A model generated the notes under the pieces. That model was not told where the DNA came from. It saw only the letters and a program-made list of their open reading frames with translations, and searched no databases. Below are positions 26,059 through 40,283 of a stretch of 64,000 nt of DNA, one piece after another. The stretch is from Siphonodentalium dalli. Taxonomy: Eukaryota > Mollusca > Scaphopoda > Gadilida > Siphonodentaliidae. Positions within the stretch are counted from its first letter, which is position 1, and each line of letters begins with the position of its first letter. The translations under genes and the position numbers were made by a program. The stretch is taken from contig CP136069.1 of assembly GCA_032622095.1 (NCBI GenBank), forward strand, positions 1,581,462-1,645,461, written 5' to 3'.

Positions 26059-27772
26059 TATACTTGACACTTTTGTAATCACTATTACTCGAAAAGTACA
26101 AGAAGTAGGACACTAAAACTTGGTAAGTAGGTTGGGGTACATGAGTTCTATGCCTATGGCCCATAACGATTTTGTCCGCACTTTCACCGAGGAGTTATCT
26201 CCCTTTATTTGAAAAAATGTCATTTTATTATCTCGGAAATTATAAGAAGCAGAGCATCGAAAATTAGACCGTATGCACATCTCGATATGCACTACTGCCC
26301 ACGGGCATAAAAACTTGTGTCCGCGCTTTCCCTGAAGAGTTACCGCCCATAGTTGGCAAACCTCTATTTTATTGTACTCTGTTGTCCTCCCGTATCATTC
26401 CAGATAACTGTATTTGGTTTTTGTAGTCGTGTTGACCGTTGTCAGCTTAGTCCGAAGAAGAAAATTTGACAGGGTTGGCCATATATTTTTACACTGGGGT
26501 GGGGGCAAAATTTTCGCAATTTTTTTTTTTATTGACATTCATCTATTTAAGTATGTAGATTCCATGAACGAAAACAAACCCATACCGGAAAGGATTTTTG
26601 TAATCCGAGAAGAAATGCAAGAGTTACGGGCCCTCAAAGTTTGCAATTTGGTCCCTGTGCTTGTGCTCACATCTCCTCCGAAGATATCGAACTTAGGATG
26701 TCATCTGATATCCCAGTGCGTGCGGTCCGAAGAGAGCACGCGATGTGCCAAATTTTGCCAGTGTCGGTTAAGTGTTGTGGATCAGGGGAGGGGCGGTCCG
26801 GGGTACCAATTTTTTATTCTTCTCCGAATTAGATGAAACTTGGAGTGTAACATCCTACACCGCCAACCGATCTAGAAACTGAAACAATTTAGAAAATCCA
26901 TTGAAAAATGACGGAGTTGCGGTCCTTCAAACAATGCAAATTTGGGCCCATGTGCCTGTGACCTCATCTCCTCCGAAGATCTCAAACTTAGGATGTCATC
27001 TGATATCGCAGTGCGCGCGGTCTGAAGAGAGCACGCGATGTGCCAAATTTTGCAAGTGTCGGTTCAGTGTTGTGGGTCAGGGGAGGGGTGGTCCGAGGTA
27101 CCAAAATTTAGTTCGTCTCCGAATCATATGAAACTTGGTATATAACATCTACCTTATACGTTGATCATAAAACTGAAAACAGATCGTAAATCCGTTAAAA
27201 AATGGCGGAGATTTGGGCCCTCAAACTTTGAATGTGGGCCCGTATTCTTTCTAATAAACAAAATGTTATTCGTCTCTGAATGAGACAAAATTTATAAAAA
27301 ATAATCAATGTAACTAGCTGATCACAATACTCAAAACAATTTTAAAATCCATTGGAAAATAACGGAGTTACGGGCTCTCAAAATTCGCATTTTGGGCCGG
27401 GTTTGACTATTTCCCAATCCCGTCACCCAATTTCGAGGCAGGGGTGGGGTCACTTCCAAACACTTGAGATCAACCCACACATGTTAAGGGAAAGATATAA
27501 TCATCCTACTTCATATTTTCCGTCCCTTAACTGCGATTCATTGAGCTCATGATTTGGCCTATTATTATACTTCCATGGTGTAACCAAGGAAGTATATTGT
27601 TTTTCTACTGAGGTCGTTTTCCGTTTATTTCGAAATACTCAGAAACTGATTGCAGTAGGAACGCGAAATCTCTAGCGAATGTAGGCATCGAAGGTTTACT
27701 ACATATAATGGTATCCGGATTTCCGCCCAATGTTTCTTGGCGGAGTTATGGCCCTTTTGCGATTATTTTTCA

Positions 27773-27811
<39 letters not shown>

Positions 27812-27818
27812 TTATTAT
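26059..27818 (+). repeat. Type A unit: internal structure
   Basis: Within one unit, in order, there is the TATACTTGACAC start, a region with GGAGTTATCTCCC-type motifs, and a poly-T run. Then come four diverged subrepeats built on an AAATCCRTTGAAAAATGACGG-like motif followed by a 'CTCAAA' line; in the first unit these lie at about 4527, 4818, 5112 and 5270. The first two are about 290 bp and share CATCTCCTCCGAAGAT, GGATGTCATCTGATATC and GGGGAGGGGYGGTCCG. Next are the hairpin (27566-27596), the GGCGGAGTTATGGCCC motif and a tract of about 12 TTA repeats (27776-27810). So the A unit itself grew from shorter repeats. Confidence 0.8.
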
Positions 27819-29532
27819 TATACTTGACACTTTTGTAATCACTATTACTCGAAAAGTACAAGAAGTAGGACACTAAAACTTGGTAAGTAGGTTGGGGTAC
27901 ATGAGTTCTATGCCTATGGCCCATAACGATTTTGTCCGCACTTTCACCGAGGAGTTATCTCCCTTTATTTGAAAAAATGTCATTTTATTATCTCGGAAAT
28001 TATAAGAAGCAGAGCATCGAAAATTAGACCGTATGCACATCTCGATATGCACTACTGCCCACGGGCATAAAAACTTGTGTCCGCGCTTTCCCTGAAGAGT
28101 TACCGCCCATAGTTGGCAAACCTCTATTTTATTGTACTCTGTTGTCCTCCCGTATCATTCCAGATAACTGTATTTGGTTTTTGTAGTCGTGTTGACCGTT
28201 GTCAGCTTAGTCCGAAGAAGAAAATTTGACAGGGTTGGCCATATATTTTTACACTGGGGTGGGGGCAAAATTTTCGCAATTTTTTTTTTTTATTGACATT
28301 CATCTATTTAAGTATGTAGATTCCATGAACGAAAACAAACCCATACCGGAAAGGATTTTTGTAATCCGAGAAGAAATGCAAGAGTTACGGGCCCTCAAAG
28401 TTTGCAATTTGGTCCCTGTGCTTGTGCTCACATCTCCTCCGAAGATATCGAACTTAGGATGTCATCTGATATCCCAGTGCGTGCGGTCCGAAGAGAGCAC
28501 GCGATGTGCCAAATTTTGCCAGTGTCGGTTAAGTGTTGTGGATCAGGGGAGGGGCGGTCCGGGGTACCAATTTTTTATTCTTCTCCGAATTAGATGAAAC
28601 TTGGAGTGTAACATCTACACCGCCAACCGATCTAGAAACTGAAACAATTTAGAAAATCCATTGAAAAATGACGGAGTTGCGGTCCTTCAAACAATGCAAA
28701 TTTGGGCCCATGTGCCTGTGACCTCATCTCCTCCGAAGATCTCAAACTTAGGATGTCATCTGATATCGCAGTGCGCGCGGTCTGAAGAGAGCACGCGATG
28801 TGCCAAATTTTGCAAGTGTCGGTTCAGTGTTGTGGGTCAGGGGAGGGGTGGTCCGAGGTACCAAAATTTAGTTCGTCTCCGAATCATATGAAACTTGGTA
28901 TATAACATCTACCTTATACGTTGATCATAAAACTGAAAACAGATCGTAAATCCGTTAAAAAATGGCGGAGATTTGGGCCCTCAAACTTTGAATGTGGGCC
29001 CGTATTCTTTCTAATAAACAAAATGTTATTCGTCTCTGAATGAGACAAAATTTATAAAAAATAATCAATGTAACTAGCTGATCACAATACTCAAAACAAT
29101 TTTAAAATCCATTGGAAAATAACGGAGTTACGGGCTCTCAAAATTCGCATTTTGGGCCGGGTTTGACTATTTCCCAATCCCGTCACCCAATTTCGAGGCA
29201 GGGGTGGGGTCACTTCCAAACACTTGAGATCAACCCACACATGTTAAGGGAAAGATATAATCATCCTACTTCATATTTTCCGTCCCTTAACTGCGATTCA
29301 TTGAGCTCATGATTTGGCCTATTATTATACTTCCATGGTGTAACCAAGGAAGTATATTGTTTTTCTACTGAGGTCGTTTTCCGTTTATTTCGAAATACTC
29401 AGAAACTGATTGCAGTAGGAACGCGAAATCTCTAGCGAATGTAGGCATCGAAGGTTTACTACATATAATGGTATCCGGATTTCCGCCCAATGTTTCTTGG
29501 CGGAGTTATGGCCCTTTTGCGATTATTTTTCA

Positions 29533-29571
<39 letters not shown>

Positions 29572-31292
29572 TTATTATTATACTTGACACTTTTGTAATC
29601 ACTATTACTCGAAAAGTACAAGAAGTAGGACACTAAAACTTGGTAAGTAGGTTGGGGTACATGAGTTCTATGCCTATGGCCCATAACGATTTTGTCCGCA
29701 CTTTCACCGAGGAGTTATCTCCCTTTATTTGAAAAAATGTCATTTTATTATCTCGGAAATTATAAGAAGCAGAGCATCGAAAATTAGACCGTATGCACAT
29801 CTCGATATGCACTACTGCCCACGGGCATAAAAACTTGTGTCCGCGCTTTCCCTGAAGAGTTACCGCCCATAGTTGGCAAACCTCTATTTTATTGTACTCT
29901 GTTGTCCTCCCGTATCATTCCAGATAACTGTATTTGGTTTTTGTAGTCGTGTTGACCGTTGTCAGCTTAGTCCGAAGAAGAAAATTTGACAGGGTTGGCC
30001 ATATATTTTTACACTGGGGTGGGGGCAAAATTTTCGCAATTTTTTTTTTTTATTGACATTCATCTATTTAAGTATGTAGATTCCATGAACGAAAACAAAC
30101 CCATACCGGAAAGGATTTTTGTAATCCGAGAAGAAATGCAAGAGTTACGGGCCCTCAAAGTTTGCAATTTGGTCCCTGTGCTTGTGCTCACATCTCCTCC
30201 GAAGATATCGAACTTAGGATGTCATCTGATATCCCAGTGCGTGCGGTCCGAAGAGAGCACGCGATGTGCCAAATTTTGCCAGTGTCGGTTAAGTGTTGTG
30301 GATCAGGGGAGGGGCGGTCCGGGGTACCAATTTTTTATTCTTCTCCGAATTAGATGAAACTTGGAGTGTAACATCTACACCGCCAACCGATCTAGAAACT
30401 GAAACAATTTAGAAAATCCATTGAAAAATGACGGAGTTGCGGTCCTTCAAACAATGCAAATTTGGGCCCATGTGCCTGTGACCTCATCTCCTCCGAAGAT
30501 CTCAAACTTAGGATGTCATCTGATATCGCAGTGCGCGCGGTCTGAAGAGAGCACGCGATGTGCCAAATTTTGCAAGTGTCGGTTCAGTGTTGTGGGTCAG
30601 GGGAGGGGTGGTCCGAGGTACCAAAATTTAGTTCGTCTCCGAATCATATGAAACTTGGTATATAACATCTACCTTATACGTTGATCATAAAACTGAAAAC
30701 AGATCGTAAATCCGTTAAAAAATGGCGGAGATTTGGGCCCTCAAACTTTGAATGTGGGCCCGTATTCTTTCTAATAAACAAAATGTTATTCGTCTCTGAA
30801 TGAGACAAAATTTATAAAAAATAATCAATGTAACTAGCTGATCACAATACTCAAAACAATTTTAAAATCCATTGGAAAATAACGGAGTTACGGGCTCTCA
30901 AAATTCGCATTTTGGGCCGGGTTTGACTATTTCCCAATCCCGTCACCCAATTTCGAGGCAGGGGTGGGGTCACTTCCAAACACTTGAGATCAACCCACAC
31001 ATGTTAAGGGAAAGATATAATCATCCTACTTCATATTTTCCGTCCCTTAACTGCGATTCATTGAGCTCATGATTTGGCCTATTATTATACTTCCATGGTG
31101 TAACCAAGGAAGTATATTGTTTTTCTACTGAGGTCGTTTTCCGTTTATTTCGAAATACTCAGAAACTGATTGCAGTAGGAACGCGAAATCTCTAGCGAAT
31201 GTAGGCATCGAAGGTTTACTACATATAATGGTATCCGGATTTCCGCCCAATGTTTCTTGGCGGAGTTATGGCCCTTTTGCGATTATTTTTCA

Positions 31293-31331
<39 letters not shown>

Positions 31332-33052
31332 TTATTATTATACTTGACACTTTTGTAATCACTATTACTCGAAAAGTACAAGAAGTAGGACACTAAAACT
31401 TGGTAAGTAGGTTGGGGTACATGAGTTCTATGCCTATGGCCCATAACGATTTTGTCCGCACTTTCACCGAGGAGTTATCTCCCTTTATTTGAAAAAATGT
31501 CATTTTATTATCTCGGAAATTATAAGAAGCAGAGCATCGAAAATTAGACCGTATGCACATCTCGATATGCACTACTGCCCACGGGCATAAAAACTTGTGT
31601 CCGCGCTTTCCCTGAAGAGTTACCGCCCATAGTTGGCAAACCTCTATTTTATTGTACTCTGTTGTCCTCCCGTATCATTCCAGATAACTGTATTTGGTTT
31701 TTGTAGTCGTGTTGACCGTTGTCAGCTTAGTCCGAAGAAGAAAATTTGACAGGGTTGGCCATATATTTTTACACTGGGGTGGGGGCAAAATTTTCGCAAT
31801 TTTTTTTTTTTATTGACATTCATCTATTTAAGTATGTAGATTCCATGAACGAAAACAAACCCATACCGGAAAGGATTTTTGTAATCCGAGAAGAAATGCA
31901 AGAGTTACGGGCCCTCAAAGTTTGCAATTTGGTCCCTGTGCTTGTGCTCACATCTCCTCCGAAGATATCGAACTTAGGATGTCATCTGATATCCCAGTGC
32001 GTGCGGTCCGAAGAGAGCACGCGATGTGCCAAATTTTGCCAGTGTCGGTTAAGTGTTGTGGATCAGGGGAGGGGCGGTCCGGGGTACCAATTTTTTATTC
32101 TTCTCCGAATTAGATGAAACTTGGAGTGTAACATCTACACCGCCAACCGATCTAGAAACTGAAACAATTTAGAAAATCCATTGAAAAATGACGGAGTTGC
32201 GGTCCTTCAAACAATGCAAATTTGGGCCCATGTGCCTGTGACCTCATCTCCTCCGAAGATCTCAAACTTAGGATGTCATCTGATATCGCAGTGCGCGCGG
32301 TCTGAAGAGAGCACGCGATGTGCCAAATTTTGCAAGTGTCGGTTCAGTGTTGTGGGTCAGGGGAGGGGTGGTCCGAGGTACCAAAATTTAGTTCGTCTCC
32401 GAATCATATGAAACTTGGTATATAACATCTACCTTATACGTTGATCATAAAACTGAAAACAGATCGTAAATCCGTTAAAAAATGGCGGAGATTTGGGCCC
32501 TCAAACTTTGAATGTGGGCCCGTATTCTTTCTAATAAACAAAATGTTATTCGTCTCTGAATGAGACAAAATTTATAAAAAATAATCAATGTAACTAGCTG
32601 ATCACAATACTCAAAACAATTTTAAAATCCATTGGAAAATAACGGAGTTACGGGCTCTCAAAATTCGCATTTTGGGCCGGGTTTGACTATTTCCCAATCC
32701 CGTCACCCAATTTCGAGGCAGGGGTGGGGTCACTTCCAAACACTTGAGATCAACCCACACATGTTAAGGGAAAGATATAATCATCCTACTTCATATTTTC
32801 CGTCCCTTAACTGCGATTCATTGAGCTCATGATTTGGCCTATTATTATACTTCCATGGTGTAACCAAGGAAGTATATTGTTTTTCTACTGAGGTCGTTTT
32901 CCGTTTATTTCGAAATACTCAGAAACTGATTGCAGTAGGAACGCGAAATCTCTAGCGAATGTAGGCATCGAAGGTTTACTACATATAATGGTATCCGGAT
33001 TTCCGCCCAATGTTTCTTGGCGGAGTTATGGCCCTTTTGCGATTATTTTTCA

Positions 33053-33091
<39 letters not shown>

Positions 33092-34812
33092 TTATTATTA
33101 TACTTGACACTTTTGTAATCACTATTACTCGAAAAGTACAAGAAGTAGGACACTAAAACTTGGTAAGTAGGTTGGGGTACATGAGTTCTATGCCTATGGC
33201 CCATAACGATTTTGTCCGCACTTTCACCGAGGAGTTATCTCCCTTTATTTGAAAAAATGTCATTTTATTATCTCGGAAATTATAAGAAGCAGAGCATCGA
33301 AAATTAGACCGTATGCACATCTCGATATGCACTACTGCCCACGGGCATAAAAACTTGTGTCCGCGCTTTCCCTGAAGAGTTACCGCCCATAGTTGGCAAA
33401 CCTCTATTTTATTGTACTCTGTTGTCCTCCCGTATCATTCCAGATAACTGTATTTGGTTTTTGTAGTCGTGTTGACCGTTGTCAGCTTAGTCCGAAGAAG
33501 AAAATTTGACAGGGTTGGCCATATATTTTTACACTGGGGTGGGGGCAAAATTTTCGCAATTTTTTTTTTTTATTGACATTCATCTATTTAAGTATGTAGA
33601 TTCCATGAACGAAAACAAACCCATACCGGAAAGGATTTTTGTAATCCGAGAAGAAATGCAAGAGTTACGGGCCCTCAAAGTTTGCAATTTGGTCCCTGTG
33701 CTTGTGCTCACATCTCCTCCGAAGATATCGAACTTAGGATGTCATCTGATATCCCAGTGCGTGCGGTCCGAAGAGAGCACGCGATGTGCCAAATTTTGCC
33801 AGTGTCGGTTAAGTGTTGTGGATCAGGGGAGGGGCGGTCCGGGGTACCAATTTTTTATTCTTCTCCGAATTAGATGAAACTTGGAGTGTAACATCTACAC
33901 CGCCAACCGATCTAGAAACTGAAACAATTTAGAAAATCCATTGAAAAATGACGGAGTTGCGGTCCTTCAAACAATGCAAATTTGGGCCCATGTGCCTGTG
34001 ACCTCATCTCCTCCGAAGATCTCAAACTTAGGATGTCATCTGATATCGCAGTGCGCGCGGTCTGAAGAGAGCACGCGATGTGCCAAATTTTGCAAGTGTC
34101 GGTTCAGTGTTGTGGGTCAGGGGAGGGGTGGTCCGAGGTACCAAAATTTAGTTCGTCTCCGAATCATATGAAACTTGGTATATAACATCTACCTTATACG
34201 TTGATCATAAAACTGAAAACAGATCGTAAATCCGTTAAAAAATGGCGGAGATTTGGGCCCTCAAACTTTGAATGTGGGCCCGTATTCTTTCTAATAAACA
34301 AAATGTTATTCGTCTCTGAATGAGACAAAATTTATAAAAAATAATCAATGTAACTAGCTGATCACAATACTCAAAACAATTTTAAAATCCATTGGAAAAT
34401 AACGGAGTTACGGGCTCTCAAAATTCGCATTTTGGGCCGGGTTTGACTATTTCCCAATCCCGTCACCCAATTTCGAGGCAGGGGTGGGGTCACTTCCAAA
34501 CACTTGAGATCAACCCACACATGTTAAGGGAAAGATATAATCATCCTACTTCATATTTTCCGTCCCTTAACTGCGATTCATTGAGCTCATGATTTGGCCT
34601 ATTATTATACTTCCATGGTGTAACCAAGGAAGTATATTGTTTTTCTACTGAGGTCGTTTTCCGTTTATTTCGAAATACTCAGAAACTGATTGCAGTAGGA
34701 ACGCGAAATCTCTAGCGAATGTAGGCATCGAAGGTTTACTACATATAATGGTATCCGGATTTCCGCCCAATGTTTCTTGGCGGAGTTATGGCCCTTTTGC
34801 GATTATTTTTCA

Positions 34813-34851
<39 letters not shown>

Positions 34852-36572
34852 TTATTATTATACTTGACACTTTTGTAATCACTATTACTCGAAAAGTACA
34901 AGAAGTAGGACACTAAAACTTGGTAAGTAGGTTGGGGTACATGAGTTCTATGCCTATGGCCCATAACGATTTTGTCCGCACTTTCACCGAGGAGTTATCT
35001 CCCTTTATTTGAAAAAATGTCATTTTATTATCTCGGAAATTATAAGAAGCAGAGCATCGAAAATTAGACCGTATGCACATCTCGATATGCACTACTGCCC
35101 ACGGGCATAAAAACTTGTGTCCGCGCTTTCCCTGAAGAGTTACCGCCCATAGTTGGCAAACCTCTATTTTATTGTACTCTGTTGTCCTCCCGTATCATTC
35201 CAGATAACTGTATTTGGTTTTTGTAGTCGTGTTGACCGTTGTCAGCTTAGTCCGAAGAAGAAAATTTGACAGGGTTGGCCATATATTTTTACACTGGGGT
35301 GGGGGCAAAATTTTCGCAATTTTTTTTTTTTATTGACATTCATCTATTTAAGTATGTAGATTCCATGAACGAAAACAAACCCATACCGGAAAGGATTTTT
35401 GTAATCCGAGAAGAAATGCAAGAGTTACGGGCCCTCAAAGTTTGCAATTTGGTCCCTGTGCTTGTGCTCACATCTCCTCCGAAGATATCGAACTTAGGAT
35501 GTCATCTGATATCCCAGTGCGTGCGGTCCGAAGAGAGCACGCGATGTGCCAAATTTTGCCAGTGTCGGTTAAGTGTTGTGGATCAGGGGAGGGGCGGTCC
35601 GGGGTACCAATTTTTTATTCTTCTCCGAATTAGATGAAACTTGGAGTGTAACATCTACACCGCCAACCGATCTAGAAACTGAAACAATTTAGAAAATCCA
35701 TTGAAAAATGACGGAGTTGCGGTCCTTCAAACAATGCAAATTTGGGCCCATGTGCCTGTGACCTCATCTCCTCCGAAGATCTCAAACTTAGGATGTCATC
35801 TGATATCGCAGTGCGCGCGGTCTGAAGAGAGCACGCGATGTGCCAAATTTTGCAAGTGTCGGTTCAGTGTTGTGGGTCAGGGGAGGGGTGGTCCGAGGTA
35901 CCAAAATTTAGTTCGTCTCCGAATCATATGAAACTTGGTATATAACATCTACCTTATACGTTGATCATAAAACTGAAAACAGATCGTAAATCCGTTAAAA
36001 AATGGCGGAGATTTGGGCCCTCAAACTTTGAATGTGGGCCCGTATTCTTTCTAATAAACAAAATGTTATTCGTCTCTGAATGAGACAAAATTTATAAAAA
36101 ATAATCAATGTAACTAGCTGATCACAATACTCAAAACAATTTTAAAATCCATTGGAAAATAACGGAGTTACGGGCTCTCAAAATTCGCATTTTGGGCCGG
36201 GTTTGACTATTTCCCAATCCCGTCACCCAATTTCGAGGCAGGGGTGGGGTCACTTCCAAACACTTGAGATCAACCCACACATGTTAAGGGAAAGATATAA
36301 TCATCCTACTTCATATTTTCCGTCCCTTAACTGCGATTCATTGAGCTCATGATTTGGCCTATTATTATACTTCCATGGTGTAACCAAGGAAGTATATTGT
36401 TTTTCTACTGAGGTCGTTTTCCGTTTATTTCGAAATACTCAGAAACTGATTGCAGTAGGAACGCGAAATCTCTAGCGAATGTAGGCATCGAAGGTTTACT
36501 ACATATAATGGTATCCGGATTTCCGCCCAATGTTTCTTGGCGGAGTTATGGCCCTTTTGCGATTATTTTTCA

Positions 36573-36611
<39 letters not shown>

Positions 36612-38332
36612 TTATTATTATACTTGACACTTTTGTAATCACTATTACTCGAAAAGTACAAGAAGTAGGACACTAAAACTTGGTAAGTAGGTTGGGGTAC
36701 ATGAGTTCTATGCCTATGGCCCATAACGATTTTGTCCGCACTTTCACCGAGGAGTTATCTCCCTTTATTTGAAAAAATGTCATTTTATTATCTCGGAAAT
36801 TATAAGAAGCAGAGCATCGAAAATTAGACCGTATGCACATCTCGATATGCACTACTGCCCACGGGCATAAAAACTTGTGTCCGCGCTTTCCCTGAAGAGT
36901 TACCGCCCATAGTTGGCAAACCTCTATTTTATTGTACTCTGTTGTCCTCCCGTATCATTCCAGATAACTGTATTTGGTTTTTGTAGTCGTGTTGACCGTT
37001 GTCAGCTTAGTCCGAAGAAGAAAATTTGACAGGGTTGGCCATATATTTTTACACTGGGGTGGGGGCAAAATTTTCGCAATTTTTTTTTTTTATTGACATT
37101 CATCTATTTAAGTATGTAGATTCCATGAACGAAAACAAACCCATACCGGAAAGGATTTTTGTAATCCGAGAAGAAATGCAAGAGTTACGGGCCCTCAAAG
37201 TTTGCAATTTGGTCCCTGTGCTTGTGCTCACATCTCCTCCGAAGATATCGAACTTAGGATGTCATCTGATATCCCAGTGCGTGCGGTCCGAAGAGAGCAC
37301 GCGATGTGCCAAATTTTGCCAGTGTCGGTTAAGTGTTGTGGATCAGGGGAGGGGCGGTCCGGGGTACCAATTTTTTATTCTTCTCCGAATTAGATGAAAC
37401 TTGGAGTGTAACATCTACACCGCCAACCGATCTAGAAACTGAAACAATTTAGAAAATCCATTGAAAAATGACGGAGTTGCGGTCCTTCAAACAATGCAAA
37501 TTTGGGCCCATGTGCCTGTGACCTCATCTCCTCCGAAGATCTCAAACTTAGGATGTCATCTGATATCGCAGTGCGCGCGGTCTGAAGAGAGCACGCGATG
37601 TGCCAAATTTTGCAAGTGTCGGTTCAGTGTTGTGGGTCAGGGGAGGGGTGGTCCGAGGTACCAAAATTTAGTTCGTCTCCGAATCATATGAAACTTGGTA
37701 TATAACATCTACCTTATACGTTGATCATAAAACTGAAAACAGATCGTAAATCCGTTAAAAAATGGCGGAGATTTGGGCCCTCAAACTTTGAATGTGGGCC
37801 CGTATTCTTTCTAATAAACAAAATGTTATTCGTCTCTGAATGAGACAAAATTTATAAAAAATAATCAATGTAACTAGCTGATCACAATACTCAAAACAAT
37901 TTTAAAATCCATTGGAAAATAACGGAGTTACGGGCTCTCAAAATTCGCATTTTGGGCCGGGTTTGACTATTTCCCAATCCCGTCACCCAATTTCGAGGCA
38001 GGGGTGGGGTCACTTCCAAACACTTGAGATCAACCCACACATGTTAAGGGAAAGATATAATCATCCTACTTCATATTTTCCGTCCCTTAACTGCGATTCA
38101 TTGAGCTCATGATTTGGCCTATTATTATACTTCCATGGTGTAACCAAGGAAGTATATTGTTTTTCTACTGAGGTCGTTTTCCGTTTATTTCGAAATACTC
38201 AGAAACTGATTGCAGTAGGAACGCGAAATCTCTAGCGAATGTAGGCATCGAAGGTTTACTACATATAATGGTATCCGGATTTCCGCCCAATGTTTCTTGG
38301 CGGAGTTATGGCCCTTTTGCGATTATTTTTCA

Positions 38333-38371
<39 letters not shown>

Positions 38372-38378
38372 TTATTAT
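26059..38378 (+). repeat. A satellite array, block 3 (7 full units of 1,760 bp)
   Basis: Units start at 26059, 27819, 29579, 31339, 33099, 34859 and 36619, a constant 1,760-bp step. The copies look identical apart from poly-T length and single bases (for example an extra C at about 26855 in the first). Such uniformity means very recent amplification or ongoing homogenisation, or an assembly effect. No gene is seen: the frames of 60-140 aa are repeated in each unit and differ only by homopolymer shifts. Confidence 0.98.
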
Positions 38379-39059
38379 TATACTTGACACTTTTGTAATC
38401 ACTATTACTCGAAAAGTACAAGAAGTAGGACACTAAAACTTGGTAAGTAGGTTGGGGTACATGAGTTCTATGCCTATGGCCCATAACGATTTTGTCCGCA
38501 CTTTCACCGAGGAGTTATCTCCCTTTATTTGAAAAAATGTCATTTTATTATCTCGGAAATTATAAGAAGCAGAGCATCGAAAATTAGACCGTATGCACAT
38601 CTCGATATGCACTACTGCCCACGGGCATAAAAACTTGTGTCCGCGCTTTCCCTGAAGAGTTACCGCCCATAGTTGGCAAACCTCTATTTTATTGTACTCT
38701 GTTGTCCTCCCGTATCATTCCAGATAACTGTATTTGGTTTTTGTAGTCGTGTTGACCGTTGTCAGCTTAGTCCGAAGAAGAAAATTTGACAGGGTTGGCC
38801 ATATATTTTTACACTGGGGTGGGGGCAAAATTTTCGCAATTTTTTTTTTTATTGACATTCATCTATTTAAGTATGTAGATTCCATGAACGAAAACAAACC
38901 CATACCGGAAAGGATTTTTGTAATCCGAGAAGAAATGCAAGAGTTACGGGCCCTCAAAGTTTGCAAGTGTCGGTCCAGTATTGTGGGTCAGGGGAGGGGT
39001 GGTCTGCGGTGCCAATTTTTAATTCTTCTCCGAATCATATGAAACTTGGGATATAACAT
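38379..39059 (+). repeat. Truncated 15th A unit with internal deletion
   Basis: It follows the A unit to 38966 and then jumps from the first internal subrepeat to the second, losing roughly 400 bp. The bases TTTGCAA at the join (38960-38966) are shared by both partners. The part after the join (to about 39059) is more diverged (GTCTGCGGTGCC against GTCCGAGGTACC), like the copy at the left edge. Confidence 0.9.
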
Positions 39060-39938
39060 AAATATGTCTATCCAAATGTAATTCGCGAACTATGAACGAA
39101 TGTTGTACAAGCTCACATCTCATTCCCCAAACTATCCGTTACCTATTCATAAAAGTCATATTATGCTACACGCGAAACGGAGATAACTTTTGGGAAATCC
39201 AGAGTCCAAAACGGATCCAAATCGACCTGTCCCAGAAAAGTCGTTCATTTTGTTTTCACTTTTTGAAAAAGGCTCCAATATTTCAACCAAAACTTTTGGA
39301 CTTAGAACATTATTTTTTTCTCAGTCAAGTGAAAAGAGCTCTTCAAAATAATTCCGCTTATATATATAATATATATTATCTATATATACGCCAAAAATTT
39401 GTCACTCCCCTCTCTCCTTCCTCCGGCTACCCCATCCTCCGTGGGATGGAACCTACCTCCGATTCGAATACACCCGTCATGCCGCGGTCCAGTCTCATTC
39501 CTCTACCAGAGAACTGATAGAACGCCCGTCGAATTCCAACAATCATTTCCAGAGTGCTATATTGGTATGAGTTCATATCGGAGCCGTTATAAAGCAAATA
39601 ACTTGGATTTTAATATAAACCCACCTATTCGTAAATTGTGTAGCCCATGGTGTGTGGTAAATTATCATTTTATCGTGTATAGTGTGTCATGAGCTATCTG
39701 CGTGCGTGCATTTCACTTTTGTATTTTCTTTCGCATCTTCAACGCACTGCATATCATATACAACCAAACAAAATACAAACATTACATTAATTTGATCACA
39801 CAAGACTTCGTTATATGGTGTATATTTCTACTAACGTAATGACGACGTATAGCCAATTATTCCATTTGCGATAACAACGATAACACATAGAAACATGCAA
39901 ACATCATCAGTTTCGTAAGATCAATTTGTATATTGTTA
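39060..39938 (+). repeat. Module X, copy 2, with extra 5' part
   Basis: From 39196 it matches 1004-1746 closely. The first 136 bp (39060-39195) have no partner in copy 1. The frame at 39092-39517 is extended by this extra part and shares its 3' half with the frame at 785-1324; I see no known domain and do not treat it as a gene. Confidence 0.8.
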
Positions 39939-40283
39939 TAAACCGTAGTATACTGCTGATAGACATTCAATTCTTTCCGTGAGTATATGTCTGCCGAATT
40001 GGAAATGACTCCTTTTATACTTTCGCAAACTAAAACACCACTGATAGTTTCGTACTCCGTCATTTAAGTCTTGTCAAAAAAGCAAACGTGAAACATCCGC
40101 TCATTATTCCTACCATAAAGGAATCTACTTATAGAGAACGCTCTTTTCTGTTCGATTACGTTCAAACTATTTGTGTGTTGTTGATAATCACTCATTATAT
40201 TCTTCGGACCGAACGTTCATTAAGCGCGCTTCATGTTATATATGCGAAAACCGACCCACGTGTTTATTGTTTTATATCCGATT
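39939..40283. other. Segment unique to element copy 2
   Basis: In copy 2 about 345 bp separate module X from the tRNA-like units. In copy 1 only about 17 bp lie there. No gene or structure was recognised in it. Confidence 0.6.

Noticed and set aside
3984-39059. Sets of 60-140 codon frames repeated in each A unit
   Set aside because: They are present because the unit is repeated. Their start and end change with poly-T length and a G-run difference, several frames overlap, and there is no known domain.
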